This document shows positions 26,344 through 35,493 of a stretch of 64,000 nucleotides of DNA, piece after piece. This stretch comes from Nostoc sp. LEGE 12450 (lineage in GTDB: Bacteria; Cyanobacteriota; Cyanobacteriia; Cyanobacteriales; Nostocaceae). The notes below the pieces were generated by a model, which worked only from the letters and a program-made list of their open reading frames with translations, made no database searches and was not told the origin of the DNA. Location: assembly GCF_015206895.1 (NCBI RefSeq), contig NZ_JADEXU010000003.1:37723-101722 (forward strand). The letters run 5' to 3'. The position numbers were made by a program, and so were the translations under genes. How positions within the stretch are numbered: position 1 is the first letter of the stretch; each line of letters begins with the position of its first letter.

Positions 26344-28766
26344 ACCGTTTCCACCGCGTATTTAGTCAAAAAAATTATAATTAAATCTTCATCAAACTGC
26401 CTTGCTAGCTGCCGTAGTTCGTTAGCAAATGGTGCAAAATTTGGATCTGTTTGCTCTAGTTGATCGGCCCACTTGAGAATGGCATTGAAGTTACCTTTAC
26501 TGGCTAAGGTGACTAGTTCTTGCAACACCTGGGGAGAAGGAGAGGTTAATTGAGCAGTTACTGTCGTTACTTCTTTGGCTTTTTCTCCATCAGGCTGAGA
26601 TTGCTTGTAAATCCATACCAAATTTAAGTATTGTTCTAGTTGATGCAATAATTCATCTACTTGTATGGGTTTGCTCAAGAAAGCATTACCTCCAGCTTGC
26701 AGACTGCGATTTTGATCGGCTTCAAAGACACTAGCTGAAGAAACGATAATTAATACATTCTGAATTTCTGGAGTGTGACGCAGGTGTTTAATTAATTCAA
26801 ACCCATCCATTTCTGGCATCAGCAAATCTGTAATGATTAAGTTTGGTTTGAGGGCGATCGCTTTTTCTAAACCTTCTTTACCGTTACTGGCTTCAAATAC
26901 ATCAAAACCCAGTGGTTGCAGTAAGTTTGTAATCACTGTGCGATTCTCCCAGCGATCGTCAACCATCAGGATGGTGTAGGGGCCACCCTCAAAGCCAATG
27001 ATTTGTTTCTCTGAGGCAATCATCGCAGATTGTACCCAGTCAGTCGCTTCGGGTATCTCTAACTCAAACGAAAAGCTACTCCCCTTAGCGATCTGACTCT
27101 GAACATGGATATCGCTACCCATCATTTGTACCAACTGCTGAGTAATAGCTAAACCCAGCCCTGTACCTTCAGCTTGGCGCTTTTTCTCACCTACTTGTTC
27201 AAATGGTAAGAAAATCTGGCTCAATTCTGCGGGAGTTATACCAATTCCTGTGTCTTCTACAGTAAAGCGAAGGCGATGTTTCATTATCTGCCCATCATTG
27301 GGAGATTGATCGATTACTTCAATATTGAAAGTAACCTGACCTTCATCTGTAAATTTGATGGCATTTCCCAGCAGATTCAATAGTACCTGACGTAATCTTT
27401 TGACATCGACATAAACCCCTGTAGGCAAGTTAATCGGGGGTTTATAGATAAACGAAATGCCCTTTTGTTTTGCCCGAATGTGGCATATTTCGACAATTCC
27501 TTGGAGAAATGAGGGGAAATGCACATCATAAGGATGCAATTCTAGCTTTTTCGCTTCAATTTTGGAGAGATCCAAAATGTCATTAATTAAAGTCAGCAAA
27601 TGAGAGCCACATTGTTCAATAATATTGACGTGATATAGCTCTTGCTTAGGTAAAGCTGGGGAACGCAGCAAAATTTGGGCACAACCGAGAATGCCATTTA
27701 AAGGTGTTCGCAGTTCATGACTCATGTTAGCTAAAAATTCGCTTTTAGCATGGTTGGCTGTATCAGCAGCAGCTTTAGATTTTTTCAGTTCACGTTGTTC
27801 AAATGCTTGCACTTGCCACAAGACAGTAATCATGGTGAGTGTCAATCCACCGACAATTAAGGCAATCAAATCGAGGAATTGCAATCGAGATTCGATATTT
27901 TGGCGGGGAATCACCAAAGCTACAGACCAATTAGCAGCTTGCAACGGCAGATAAGCTACATACTTTTTGGTGCCGTCAATTTCCATTAACTCAATTCCCT
28001 GTTGCTTGTTTACCATCCTCTGAGCGATCGCATTTAAATTGCGATCGCCAATTTTCAGCAGGCTGGGTGCAGGTTTTTCTACGGTTGACATTAACGCCGA
28101 GTTAGGATGTACGATCGCTTGTCCTTGGGAATTGAGAGCAAAAGCATAGCTGTTCGTGCCGTAGTGTAAGGAGTTAACAACCTTTGCAATGCGATCGACT
28201 CTCACATTGCCGTGGAAAGTCCCTATCGGTGAACTGCTGGTAGCAGAATTTGACCAAATCGGGGTGGAGATCGCAATTAAAGGAATTCCTGTGGAACGGC
28301 TAATGAAGGGATCGGAAATATTGCTCTTTCCCGCAATTGCTTTTTGAAAGTAATCTCGATCCTGAATATTTTTATTTGAGCGACCAACTTTTGTATTGGA
28401 ATATGAACCATCTGGGGTAGCTATTTGGAACAAGAAAAATTCATTTATCCGCTTGACTTCTGCCTTTAAATAGGGTTCTGCTACAGACCAGTTTAAAGAG
28501 CGTACAGTTGAAGTATTCGCCAGCGTTTGTACCTCCACTTGGCGAACATGTAACCACTCTTCAATTTCACTATCCCCTCTCTGTACCTCTAAAAAAGCGC
28601 TATGTCTCAAATCTTTGAGCATCAAATTTCTAGTGGCTTGATAGCTGAAATAGGCAGAAATACTGAATATAAGGGTAGTACCGCCAAGAATAAATCGAAT
28701 TAGTAAATTTCGTGAAAGATGATTTTCTCTATTAGTTGCTGATAGGCTGGAGTTTGCTTGTATCAA
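26340..28766 (-). CDS. Cache-domain hybrid histidine kinase (dCACHE-HisKA-HATPase-REC)
   Basis: An 808-residue membrane kinase. A first helix (LLIRFILGGTTLIFSISAYFS) is followed by a ~270-residue extracytoplasmic double Cache sensor with NIQDRDYFQKAIAGK and STGIPLIAISTPI, typical of small-molecule-binding dCACHE domains, then a second helix at LIALIVGGLTLTMITVLW. The kinase core has FLANMSHELRTPLNGI, LLNLLGNAIKFTD, EDTGIGI and GTGLGLAI. A C-terminal receiver shows ILMVDDRWENR, IITDLLMPEMDGFE and FLSKPI. The last ~80 residues form a helical region resembling an incomplete Hpt-like tail without an obvious phospho-His. It heads a two-gene unit with the downstream REC-kinase. Confidence 0.85.
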   Translation of the reverse strand: MIQANSSLSATNRENHLSRNLLIRFILGGTTLIFSISAYFSYQATRNLMLKDLRHSAFLEVQRGDSEIEEWLHVRQVEVQTLANTSTVRSLNWSVAEPYLKAEVKRINEFFLFQIATPDGSYSNTKVGRSNKNIQDRDYFQKAIAGKSNISDPFISRSTGIPLIAISTPIWSNSATSSSPIGTFHGNVRVDRIAKVVNSLHYGTNSYAFALNSQGQAIVHPNSALMSTVEKPAPSLLKIGDRNLNAIAQRMVNKQQGIELMEIDGTKKYVAYLPLQAANWSVALVIPRQNIESRLQFLDLIALIVGGLTLTMITVLWQVQAFEQRELKKSKAAADTANHAKSEFLANMSHELRTPLNGILGCAQILLRSPALPKQELYHVNIIEQCGSHLLTLINDILDLSKIEAKKLELHPYDVHFPSFLQGIVEICHIRAKQKGISFIYKPPINLPTGVYVDVKRLRQVLLNLLGNAIKFTDEGQVTFNIEVIDQSPNDGQIMKHRLRFTVEDTGIGITPAELSQIFLPFEQVGEKKRQAEGTGLGLAITQQLVQMMGSDIHVQSQIAKGSSFSFELEIPEATDWVQSAMIASEKQIIGFEGGPYTILMVDDRWENRTVITNLLQPLGFDVFEASNGKEGLEKAIALKPNLIITDLLMPEMDGFELIKHLRHTPEIQNVLIIVSSASVFEADQNRSLQAGGNAFLSKPIQVDELLHQLEQYLNLVWIYKQSQPDGEKAKEVTTVTAQLTSPSPQVLQELVTLASKGNFNAILKWADQLEQTDPNFAPFANELRQLARQFDEDLIIIFLTKYAVETV

Positions 28767-29109
28767 TGGTTAGCTCCTTAATCGCATAGTTCGGTAGGAA
28801 GAAATTCTCGGTTATCTTTAGATTGCCCAAGAAGTTACCGATGCTCACAGCTTTTGGTAAAATAAATAATAAATTTATAGTAATGCCACGAATTATAAGT
28901 TGCGATCTCAAAATATTCTTTAAAATCAACTAAAATTCTAATTATTGGCTGTAAAACGTGTTATTAACAATTCATAATTCGTAATTACGAATTGTTAATC
29001 TACGAGTACAGCACCGCATAAATAAACCACCCATTCCAAACCAACGAAACGCTTACACTGTATTCATGTTTAATTTTTAATTTTTAATTTTTAATTCTGC
29101 CCTGCGGTG
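28767..29109. repeat. Spacer with a palindrome between signalling genes
   Basis: This 343-base gap holds an inverted repeat, TTAACAATTC at 28964-28973 and GAATTGTTAA at 28989-28998, and a run of three ATTTTTA-type units at about 29068-29095. No gene is seen. The palindrome is a likely dispersed repeat or operator; which one cannot be told. Confidence 0.5.
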
Positions 29110-31239
29110 CTAGGGTGTCGTCTGCGGTAGACTTGTAGGATTAGGAACTGGGATAACTGGCACAATTATAGGCTTAGGTTTCTCGGATTGCAGTTGAATC
29201 TGAGCTTGATTGCGCCCGTCTATAGCTTGTTGGTAATTAGGCTTGTATTTTATTGCTCGATCGTAAGACGCGATCGCATCTTGAAACCGTTTCAAATTTA
29301 GTAGAGCATTGCCTCTGCTATACCAGCTTTCAGAATGGTCTGGTTTATAACGAACTGCCTTATTATAAGATGCGATCGCATCTTCGTATTTTTGCAGGAT
29401 GTATTGTGAATTTCCCAGATTGTACCAGAGCTGATAGTCTCTTGGCTTAAGTGTCGCAGCTTTATTGTAAGCTTTGATTGCTTCTTCATAGCGCTGATTT
29501 TGATGCAGCGACCAGCCCAAGTTATACCATGCTTGATAGTTACTAGGATTGTATTTAATTACTTGATTAAAAGATTCAATTGCTTCTGGATAACGTCGCA
29601 GATTCAGCAATGTGTTACCTCTAGAAAACCAGGCTTGGTAATAATTTGACTTATATTGTACAGCTTTATCATAAGCGTTAAATGCATCTTGGTAGCGTTG
29701 CAAATTAACTAGTCCGTTACCCAGATTATACCAAGCTTGTTCATAGTCTGGTTTTAAATCAACAACTTTTTGGTATGCTGCGATCGCTTCTTCATATCGG
29801 TTAGAATTCTGTAAAGCTAATCCTTTCTTATACCAAGCTTCATAATTATCTGATTTTAATTCAATCGCTTTTTCATAAGCTTTTATTGCTTGGTCATATT
29901 GCTTTAAGTTACTAAAAGCTTCACCCTTAGCATTCCAGACTTCCGAGCTTTCATTATTTAATTGTAAGGCTTTGTCAAAAGATGCGATCGCTTCTTGATA
30001 TCGCTGTAAATTTGCCAAGACAAAGCCACGTCCACTCCAAGCTTCAAAATAATCTGGCTTAATTTGGATTGCTCTATCATACGCAGCTAATGCTTCTTTA
30101 GATTTTTTTAATTTATACAGAGTTTTGCCTTGACCATTCCATCCTTGAGCATAATCCGGTCTAATATTAACGACTTTTTCATATACTTCTAATGCGTCTT
30201 GATAGCGTTGCAAATCAAAAAGTGTATTTCCTTGTTTGGATAATTCTATAGCGTTATTTGAATTAATATGATTAAAAATAAATATTGATGCTACTCCACT
30301 TATCCCAACTAAAAATATTGTTAGTAAAACTTTCCCTAAAATCCCTTTTTTCGGTTGTGGTTTAGTTAGATTTTTGGCTGGATAAATAGGAGTTAATGCT
30401 ATCGTTTCAGCAGGTGGTAGTGTTAACTCTTTCAGCGCTTTTAATGCTACTGTAGCCGAAGGATAGCGTTGTCGAAAGTCGTAGCACACCATTTTATCTA
30501 AGAAGTGAGCAAATTCTGGCGTTACTGTGGCTTTATCGCGCCAGATAATTTCATTAGTCTCAGCATCTTTTACTATTTCCTCTGGTAATAATCCAGTGAG
30601 AGCTTGAATAGCAATGATTCCCGCAGCATAAATATCACTGCTTAATTTTGGCGTACCATGAGCTTGTTCTCCAGGAATATATCCTGGCGTACCTATGGCA
30701 ACAGTACCTTTAGTTGAACCTTCGGGAGTAATTACTTGGGTAGTAATTTGTTTAACCGCACCAAAATCAATTAAGATTAATTTGCCATCCGGGTGTCGTC
30801 TGAGGATATTTCGGGGATTGACATCACGGTGAATTACATTCTGTTGATGGACAAATTCTAGAATTGTCAAAAGTTCTTGTAAAAGCAAAATTACTTGCTC
30901 TTGACTCAGGGTTTTACCTGGTATTAATTCTTGACTCAGATCGTGACCTTCGATCAATTCCTGTACGAGATAAAATTCGGCATTCTCCTCAAAATAAGCT
31001 AAAAGTTGGGGAATGCGATCGTGAGTTCCTAATTTATAGAGAACTTGAGCTTCTGTATCAAATAAACGCCTAGCCGTCTCTAAAGTTACCGGATCGTTTG
31101 CTTGGGGTTTGAGTTTCTTGACCACACATTGAGGTGAACCGGGTAATTGAGTATCATAAGCAACAAAGGTTTCACCAAAACCCCCTCCTCCCAAGTTACT
31201 AATAATTTGGTATCTTCCAACAAGTGTGTTTCCTAGCAT
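29110..31239 (-). CDS. Ser/Thr protein kinase with ~10 TPR repeats
   Basis: A 709-residue kinase-TPR protein. The kinase domain (1-270) has the glycine loop LGGGGFGETF, the ATP Lys in CVVKKL, and DFGAVKQ at 158-164. The catalytic loop is HRDVNPRN (137-144): the Lys normally two residues after the catalytic Asp is Asn141, while Arg143 sits four residues after it, as in tyrosine kinases (HRDLAARN). A membrane helix at about 300-325 (GKVLLTIFLVGISGVASIFIF) is followed by some ten 34-residue TPRs with the pattern A-W-Y-x-x-G-x-x-L-x-x-L-x-R-Y-x-E-A-I. A proline-rich tail ends the protein. The TPRs probably act outside the cytoplasm as a protein-binding sensor. Confidence 0.9.
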   Translation of the reverse strand: MLGNTLVGRYQIISNLGGGGFGETFVAYDTQLPGSPQCVVKKLKPQANDPVTLETARRLFDTEAQVLYKLGTHDRIPQLLAYFEENAEFYLVQELIEGHDLSQELIPGKTLSQEQVILLLQELLTILEFVHQQNVIHRDVNPRNILRRHPDGKLILIDFGAVKQITTQVITPEGSTKGTVAIGTPGYIPGEQAHGTPKLSSDIYAAGIIAIQALTGLLPEEIVKDAETNEIIWRDKATVTPEFAHFLDKMVCYDFRQRYPSATVALKALKELTLPPAETIALTPIYPAKNLTKPQPKKGILGKVLLTIFLVGISGVASIFIFNHINSNNAIELSKQGNTLFDLQRYQDALEVYEKVVNIRPDYAQGWNGQGKTLYKLKKSKEALAAYDRAIQIKPDYFEAWSGRGFVLANLQRYQEAIASFDKALQLNNESSEVWNAKGEAFSNLKQYDQAIKAYEKAIELKSDNYEAWYKKGLALQNSNRYEEAIAAYQKVVDLKPDYEQAWYNLGNGLVNLQRYQDAFNAYDKAVQYKSNYYQAWFSRGNTLLNLRRYPEAIESFNQVIKYNPSNYQAWYNLGWSLHQNQRYEEAIKAYNKAATLKPRDYQLWYNLGNSQYILQKYEDAIASYNKAVRYKPDHSESWYSRGNALLNLKRFQDAIASYDRAIKYKPNYQQAIDGRNQAQIQLQSEKPKPIIVPVIPVPNPTSLPQTTP

Positions 31240-31468
31240 CTCGTTTGCCTACTTAAGTGCGATGCGATCTGATTTCAATCTTGCCACACGTTAAGGAGTA
31301 TAGGGGTAATAGGGTAGTCAGAGGCAGAATAACTAATAACTAATGACCAATACTTCTCTATGAGAGGCTGTACCCTAAACGTAGCTATACCGCAGGCTTT
31401 ACAACTACGCGGTAGTTGAGCGCAGTCGAAACTCAGTACAAGTGACCAATGACCAATGATAAATTTAT

Positions 31469-32170
31469 ATGATTCCTATTAGTGATAATATTCGTTGTTG
31501 GAATAAGCCGATTATTAATAATTGGCTAATTGGCATTAATATTGCCGTATTTTTATGGGAAATCCAACTAGAACTTAGTGATACATTGGGCTATTTTATC
31601 AATAGTTGGGGTGTGATTCCAGCCCAGATTATTAGGGCAATTACAAATGCATTCTTCTTCAATAACTCTGCTGCTTGGATAATTGTAATTTGGCGGGTAT
31701 TTTCACTAGTTTTTGGAATATTTCTACACAGCAGTTTTAGTCAAATATTGGGAAATCTACTATTTCTATGGGTTTTTGGTAAGGCTGTAGAAAATATTTT
31801 GGGACACAGACGCTATCTGGGATTTTATCTGGCGGCTGGCATCTTAACAGGGATTGTACAAATTCTGATTGAACCGAGTTTGACAGTACCATTGATTGGG
31901 GGCAATGGCGCGATCGCAGCTATTTTAGGGGCATACATTATTAAGTTTCCTAAAGCCAAAATTGATACCATTTTACCGTTAATTATTGTGTATATTCCTA
32001 TCGAACTTCCTGCCTTTGTCTATATATTTTGGTGGTTTGTGCAACAGTTATTTTATGGTATTGGCAGTTTAAACATTCCCCCCATTGGCGTAAATCAATC
32101 GGGTGTTGTCTTCTGGGGGCAGATTGTGGGATTATTCAGTGGTGCGGCTTTCATGCGATTGAAGAGATAA
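31469..32170 (+). CDS. Rhomboid-family membrane protein lacking catalytic residues
   Basis: A 233-residue protein with six or so membrane helices in the rhomboid fold. The L1/TM2 region reads FLHSSFSQILGNLLFLWVFG with the conserved Asn kept. The segment equivalent to GxSG is IGGNGAIAAILGAY, so the nucleophilic Ser is Asn146. The segment with the catalytic His reads VFWGQIVGL, so His is Gln218. Both catalytic residues are therefore replaced, and the protein should not cleave peptides; an iRhom-like binding or chaperone role is possible. A one-base error is unlikely to explain two separate changes. The start at 31469 has no strong ribosome binding site. It stands between two signalling genes. 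Confidence 0.7.
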   Translation: MIPISDNIRCWNKPIINNWLIGINIAVFLWEIQLELSDTLGYFINSWGVIPAQIIRAITNAFFFNNSAAWIIVIWRVFSLVFGIFLHSSFSQILGNLLFLWVFGKAVENILGHRRYLGFYLAAGILTGIVQILIEPSLTVPLIGGNGAIAAILGAYIIKFPKAKIDTILPLIIVYIPIELPAFVYIFWWFVQQLFYGIGSLNIPPIGVNQSGVVFWGQIVGLFSGAAFMRLKR

Positions 32171-32350
32171 TTGATTTGTTTGTCTTATCTTTAGACATGG
32201 CTCTTAAATACCAGAGGATATCTTTTGGCTAAAACTCTTATGTGCCTTTGGATGGATTGCATTTTTTAGCTTTAAAATTCATACTGCTAAAACTAGGGTA
32301 TGCCTACTCTTCAAGTCGGTGTTATTTTTAGTTGTTAGCGGTTTATTCAA

Positions 32351-34987
32351 ATGCCAAATGTTGATAAAATTAATTCTAAACTTACTGATGAATTAGCAGT
32401 TTTACGGCAGCGTGTAGCTGAATTAGAGCAAGCAGAAATATTTTATCAGCAAAGGCAAGTAGCACTAGAAGAGCAATTAAGAGAACTGGCAACATCGACA
32501 CAAAGTTCGCATATTTCAGTTTTAGAATATGAGATTGAATGCCATCTGGAGCAGGAGAAGTCTACAGGCTTTAATGTGACAACAGATGTGGCAGTGAATT
32601 TACAGCAACTCCAACAAGAAATTGCACAGCGACAGCAGTTAGAAGTAATCCTGAAAGATAGTGAAGAACGCCTGAGACTGGCTCTAGATGTTTCTCAGAT
32701 GGGCTTATGGGATTGGAATATTTTAACCAATCAAGTCATTTGGTCTGAAAATTATGAACTGCTTTTTGGTCTACTTCCAAGTAGTTTTGATGGCCCTTAT
32801 GAAACGTTTCAGAAGTGCGTTTATCCTGAAGATAAGCAATCTGTAATGCAACGGATTGGCTACGCTTTGTCCCAAAAAACTGACTACAACGATGAATTTC
32901 GGATAATTCGCTCAGACCAAAGTGTACATTGGATTTCTGCTAAGGGAAAATTTATCTATGACGAGCAGGGAAAAGCGGTGCGAATGATCGGCGTTTGTAT
33001 GGAAACTACTGTGTGCAAACAGGCTGAAGAAAGTACTCGCGAACTAACCACACAAGTCCAAGAACAAGCAAATATTTTAAATGCCATCCTCACCGCCTCA
33101 GTGGATCACATTTATATCTTTAATCGCAGAGGTTGCTATCAGTATGTTAGTCGTGATGCAGCTACTATATTAGGTTTTAAACCCCAGGATCTTGTCGGAA
33201 AAACTATGCAAGAGCTGGATTTACCCAAAGACCTTGTAGAACAGGTAGATAATCAACTAAAAGCTGTGATCAAAACTGGTCAGCCAATCAAGGATGAGTG
33301 TAAATATGTAACTGCTGATGGGGTACATTTTTATGAATACATTCTGACACCATTACGGAATTTAAACCAAAGTATTGAAGGTGTAATTACTGTTTCTCGT
33401 GATATTACCGAACACAAACGGGCAGAAAAATCATTACGCGAAAGTGAAGCTCGATTTCGGCGTTTGTTTGAGTCTAACCTGATCGGTGTTGCTTTTTGGA
33501 ATGTGGATGGCTTCGTTATTGATGCCAATGATGCCTTTCTTCAACTAGCTGGCTACACTCATGAGGAGTTTACTCTTTTAGGTAAAGTTAATTGGCAAGA
33601 ATTCACTCCTATTGAATACAAGTATTTAGACGATCGCGCCATTTTAGAGGTGCAAACCACTGGAGTTTCCAAAATTTACGAGAAAGAGTACATCCACCGC
33701 AATGGTAAGCGAGTACCAATTGTTTTGGGGATAGCCTTCCTGAATGACTCCCAAGAACATGGTGTTGCTTTTGTACTAGATATTACCGATCGCAAATTGG
33801 CTGAAAAAGAATGCGATCGCCTCCTCCAATGCGAAAGAACAGCACGCCAAGAAGCAGAGATCGCCAACCAAATTAAAGATGAGTTTCTGGCGGTTCTCTC
33901 TCACGAACTGCGAACCCCACTCAACCCTATCCTGGGATGGTCGAAAATGTTACGGAGTCGCAAGTTTGATGAACAAACCACTAACCGCGCCTTAGAAACC
34001 ATTGAACGCAATGCCAAGTTACAAACCCAGTTAATTGAAGATTTGTTGGATGTGTCTCGCATTCTCCAAGGAAAATTAAACTTAAATATCTGTCCAGTGA
34101 ACTTGGTAATGGTAGTTGAGGCAGCATTAGAAACGGTACGGCTAGCAGCAGAAGCTAAGTCAATTCAAATTCAGACCATATTTGATGCCAGTTTAGGACA
34201 AGTTATGGGCGATCCAAATCGGCTCCAGCAAGTTGTGTGGAATCTGCTTTCTAATGCGGTAAAATTTACACCAACCGGAGGACGAGTAGGAATTCGACTC
34301 ATGGAAGCTAGTAATCAGATTCAAATTCAAGTCAGCGATACAGGTAAGGGAATTAACCCAGACTTTTTGCCTTATGTGTTTGATTACTTTCGCCAAGCTG
34401 ATGGCACAACTACACGCACATTTGGCGGACTAGGTTTAGGATTAGCGATTGTGCGTAAGGTTGTAGAAATGCACGGGGGAAAAGTTCAAGCCGAAAGTCC
34501 TGGAGAAGGATCGGGTGCAACCTTCACTGTTGAACTACCGCTTTTGGTGAGAAGTGAACAAGTTCGGCGGGAAGAGAATGAGTCTTTAGATTCTCAGCCT
34601 GAACCCTCACTGCTTTCGGACACTCAAGTTTTAGTGGTGGACGATGAACCAGATATCCGCGACTTAGTGAGCTTCATTCTGCAAGACTACGGTGTACAAG
34701 TAACTGCTGTATCCTCAGCGCAGGAAGCATTACAAGCGCTATCTGAGTCGATACCAGATGTTTTAATCAGTGATATTGGAATGCCAAGGACAGACGGTTA
34801 TATGCTGATGCGGGAAGTGCGATCGCGATCGCCGCAAGAGGGAGGACGCGTACCAGCGATCGCTCTGACAGCTTATGCAGGCGAAATGAATCAGCAGCAA
34901 GCACTAGCAGCCGGATTTCAAATGCATATTTCTAAACCAGTAGATCCAGATGTATTGGTGAAAGCGATCGTTGATTTGATCCATTAG
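32351..34987 (+). CDS. PAS-rich hybrid histidine kinase (coiled coil-PAS x3-HisKA-HATPase-REC)
   Basis: An 878-residue cytosolic kinase with no membrane helix. An N-terminal coiled coil (TDELAVLRQRVAELEQAE) precedes three PAS domains (about 100-230, 235-360, 365-490), the first of PAS_3 type with MGLWDWNILTNQVIWSE. The kinase core has VLSHELRTPLNPILGW (His), LLSNAVKFTP, VSDTGKGI, and GLGLAIVRKVVEMH. A C-terminal receiver shows VLVVDDEPDIRDL, the Asp in VLISDIGMPRTDGY, and Lys in HISKPV. No partner gene is adjacent. The heptamer repeats begin directly after its stop codon. Confidence 0.85.
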   Translation: MPNVDKINSKLTDELAVLRQRVAELEQAEIFYQQRQVALEEQLRELATSTQSSHISVLEYEIECHLEQEKSTGFNVTTDVAVNLQQLQQEIAQRQQLEVILKDSEERLRLALDVSQMGLWDWNILTNQVIWSENYELLFGLLPSSFDGPYETFQKCVYPEDKQSVMQRIGYALSQKTDYNDEFRIIRSDQSVHWISAKGKFIYDEQGKAVRMIGVCMETTVCKQAEESTRELTTQVQEQANILNAILTASVDHIYIFNRRGCYQYVSRDAATILGFKPQDLVGKTMQELDLPKDLVEQVDNQLKAVIKTGQPIKDECKYVTADGVHFYEYILTPLRNLNQSIEGVITVSRDITEHKRAEKSLRESEARFRRLFESNLIGVAFWNVDGFVIDANDAFLQLAGYTHEEFTLLGKVNWQEFTPIEYKYLDDRAILEVQTTGVSKIYEKEYIHRNGKRVPIVLGIAFLNDSQEHGVAFVLDITDRKLAEKECDRLLQCERTARQEAEIANQIKDEFLAVLSHELRTPLNPILGWSKMLRSRKFDEQTTNRALETIERNAKLQTQLIEDLLDVSRILQGKLNLNICPVNLVMVVEAALETVRLAAEAKSIQIQTIFDASLGQVMGDPNRLQQVVWNLLSNAVKFTPTGGRVGIRLMEASNQIQIQVSDTGKGINPDFLPYVFDYFRQADGTTTRTFGGLGLGLAIVRKVVEMHGGKVQAESPGEGSGATFTVELPLLVRSEQVRREENESLDSQPEPSLLSDTQVLVVDDEPDIRDLVSFILQDYGVQVTAVSSAQEALQALSESIPDVLISDIGMPRTDGYMLMREVRSRSPQEGGRVPAIALTAYAGEMNQQQALAAGFQMHISKPVDPDVLVKAIVDLIH

Positions 34988-35021
34988 TCATTAGTCATTG
35001 GTCATTGGTCATTAGTCATTG
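34983..35021. repeat. Heptanucleotide repeats (AGTCATT/GGTCATT)
   Basis: Five tandem heptamers alternating between AGTCATT and GGTCATT start in the last codons of the hybrid kinase and run past its TAG stop. The same heptamer type recurs before miaA (about 58836-58852) and after sigA (about 63840-63869). Confidence 0.75.
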
Positions 35022-35118
35022 GTACATACCGAGTGTTTTGTGGGCGAAAAAAACTTTTTTGTTAAGGATTAGTTCTTTGGGCGCATAGTATCTCAAGGAC
35101 TCATTAACAATGCAAGTC

Positions 35119-35222
35119 GAAACAATGGCATTGTTAGTCAAAACTATCGCGTTGTCAGCCGAAACAATGGCATTGTTAGTCAAAACTATCGCATTGTCAG
35201 CCGAAACAATCGCATTGTTACC
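35119..35222. repeat. 21/42-bp tandem repeat array, copy A
   Basis: Two full 42-base units (35119-35160, 35161-35202) and a third partial unit (35203-35222), each made of two diverged 21-base halves. The core GCATTGTCAGCCGA also occurs, on the opposite strand, in the larger array at 38637-38783. Reading frames through it are open because the unit is a multiple of three, but no gene is supported. Confidence 0.75.
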
Positions 35223-35249
35223 AATAAAATAAGCATTACTGTGCCCAAA

Positions 35250-35391
35250 GCGTGTATTCAATACTTTTCGGTTAAGGAGGAAAGGGTAATGGGGAAAGGG
35301 TTTGAATTTCCCTTTCCCCATTACCCTTTAACCTTTCCCCAGACCAAAAGAGAGATTATTGGGTTTAACCGAAAAGTATTGAGCGTGTATT
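35250..35391. mobile_element. MITE with terminal inverted repeats and target duplication
   Basis: The ends TCAATACTTTTCGGTTAA (35258-35275) and its exact complement (35365-35382) bound a ~125-base element. GCGTGTAT(T) occurs directly outside both ends (35250-35258 and 35383-35391), which is the mark of an 8-9 bp target site duplication. Inside is a perfect 20-bp inverted repeat (35281-35300 and 35310-35329). There is no coding capacity, so it is a non-autonomous element presumably moved by a transposase in trans. Confidence 0.8.
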
Positions 35392-35493
35392 GCTTCCATT
35401 CGAGAACCGCTATATAACACTACTAACGGTACTAGTTATCACTTTGAGAATCGCTATAAGATTAGTAAAAGGGTCTTCTACGTTTGAATAGAA

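Noticed and set aside
35016..35321. 101-codon minus-strand frame with repeated NNAIV
   Set aside because: It runs through the 21/42-bp array and the MITE end and has no family resemblance.
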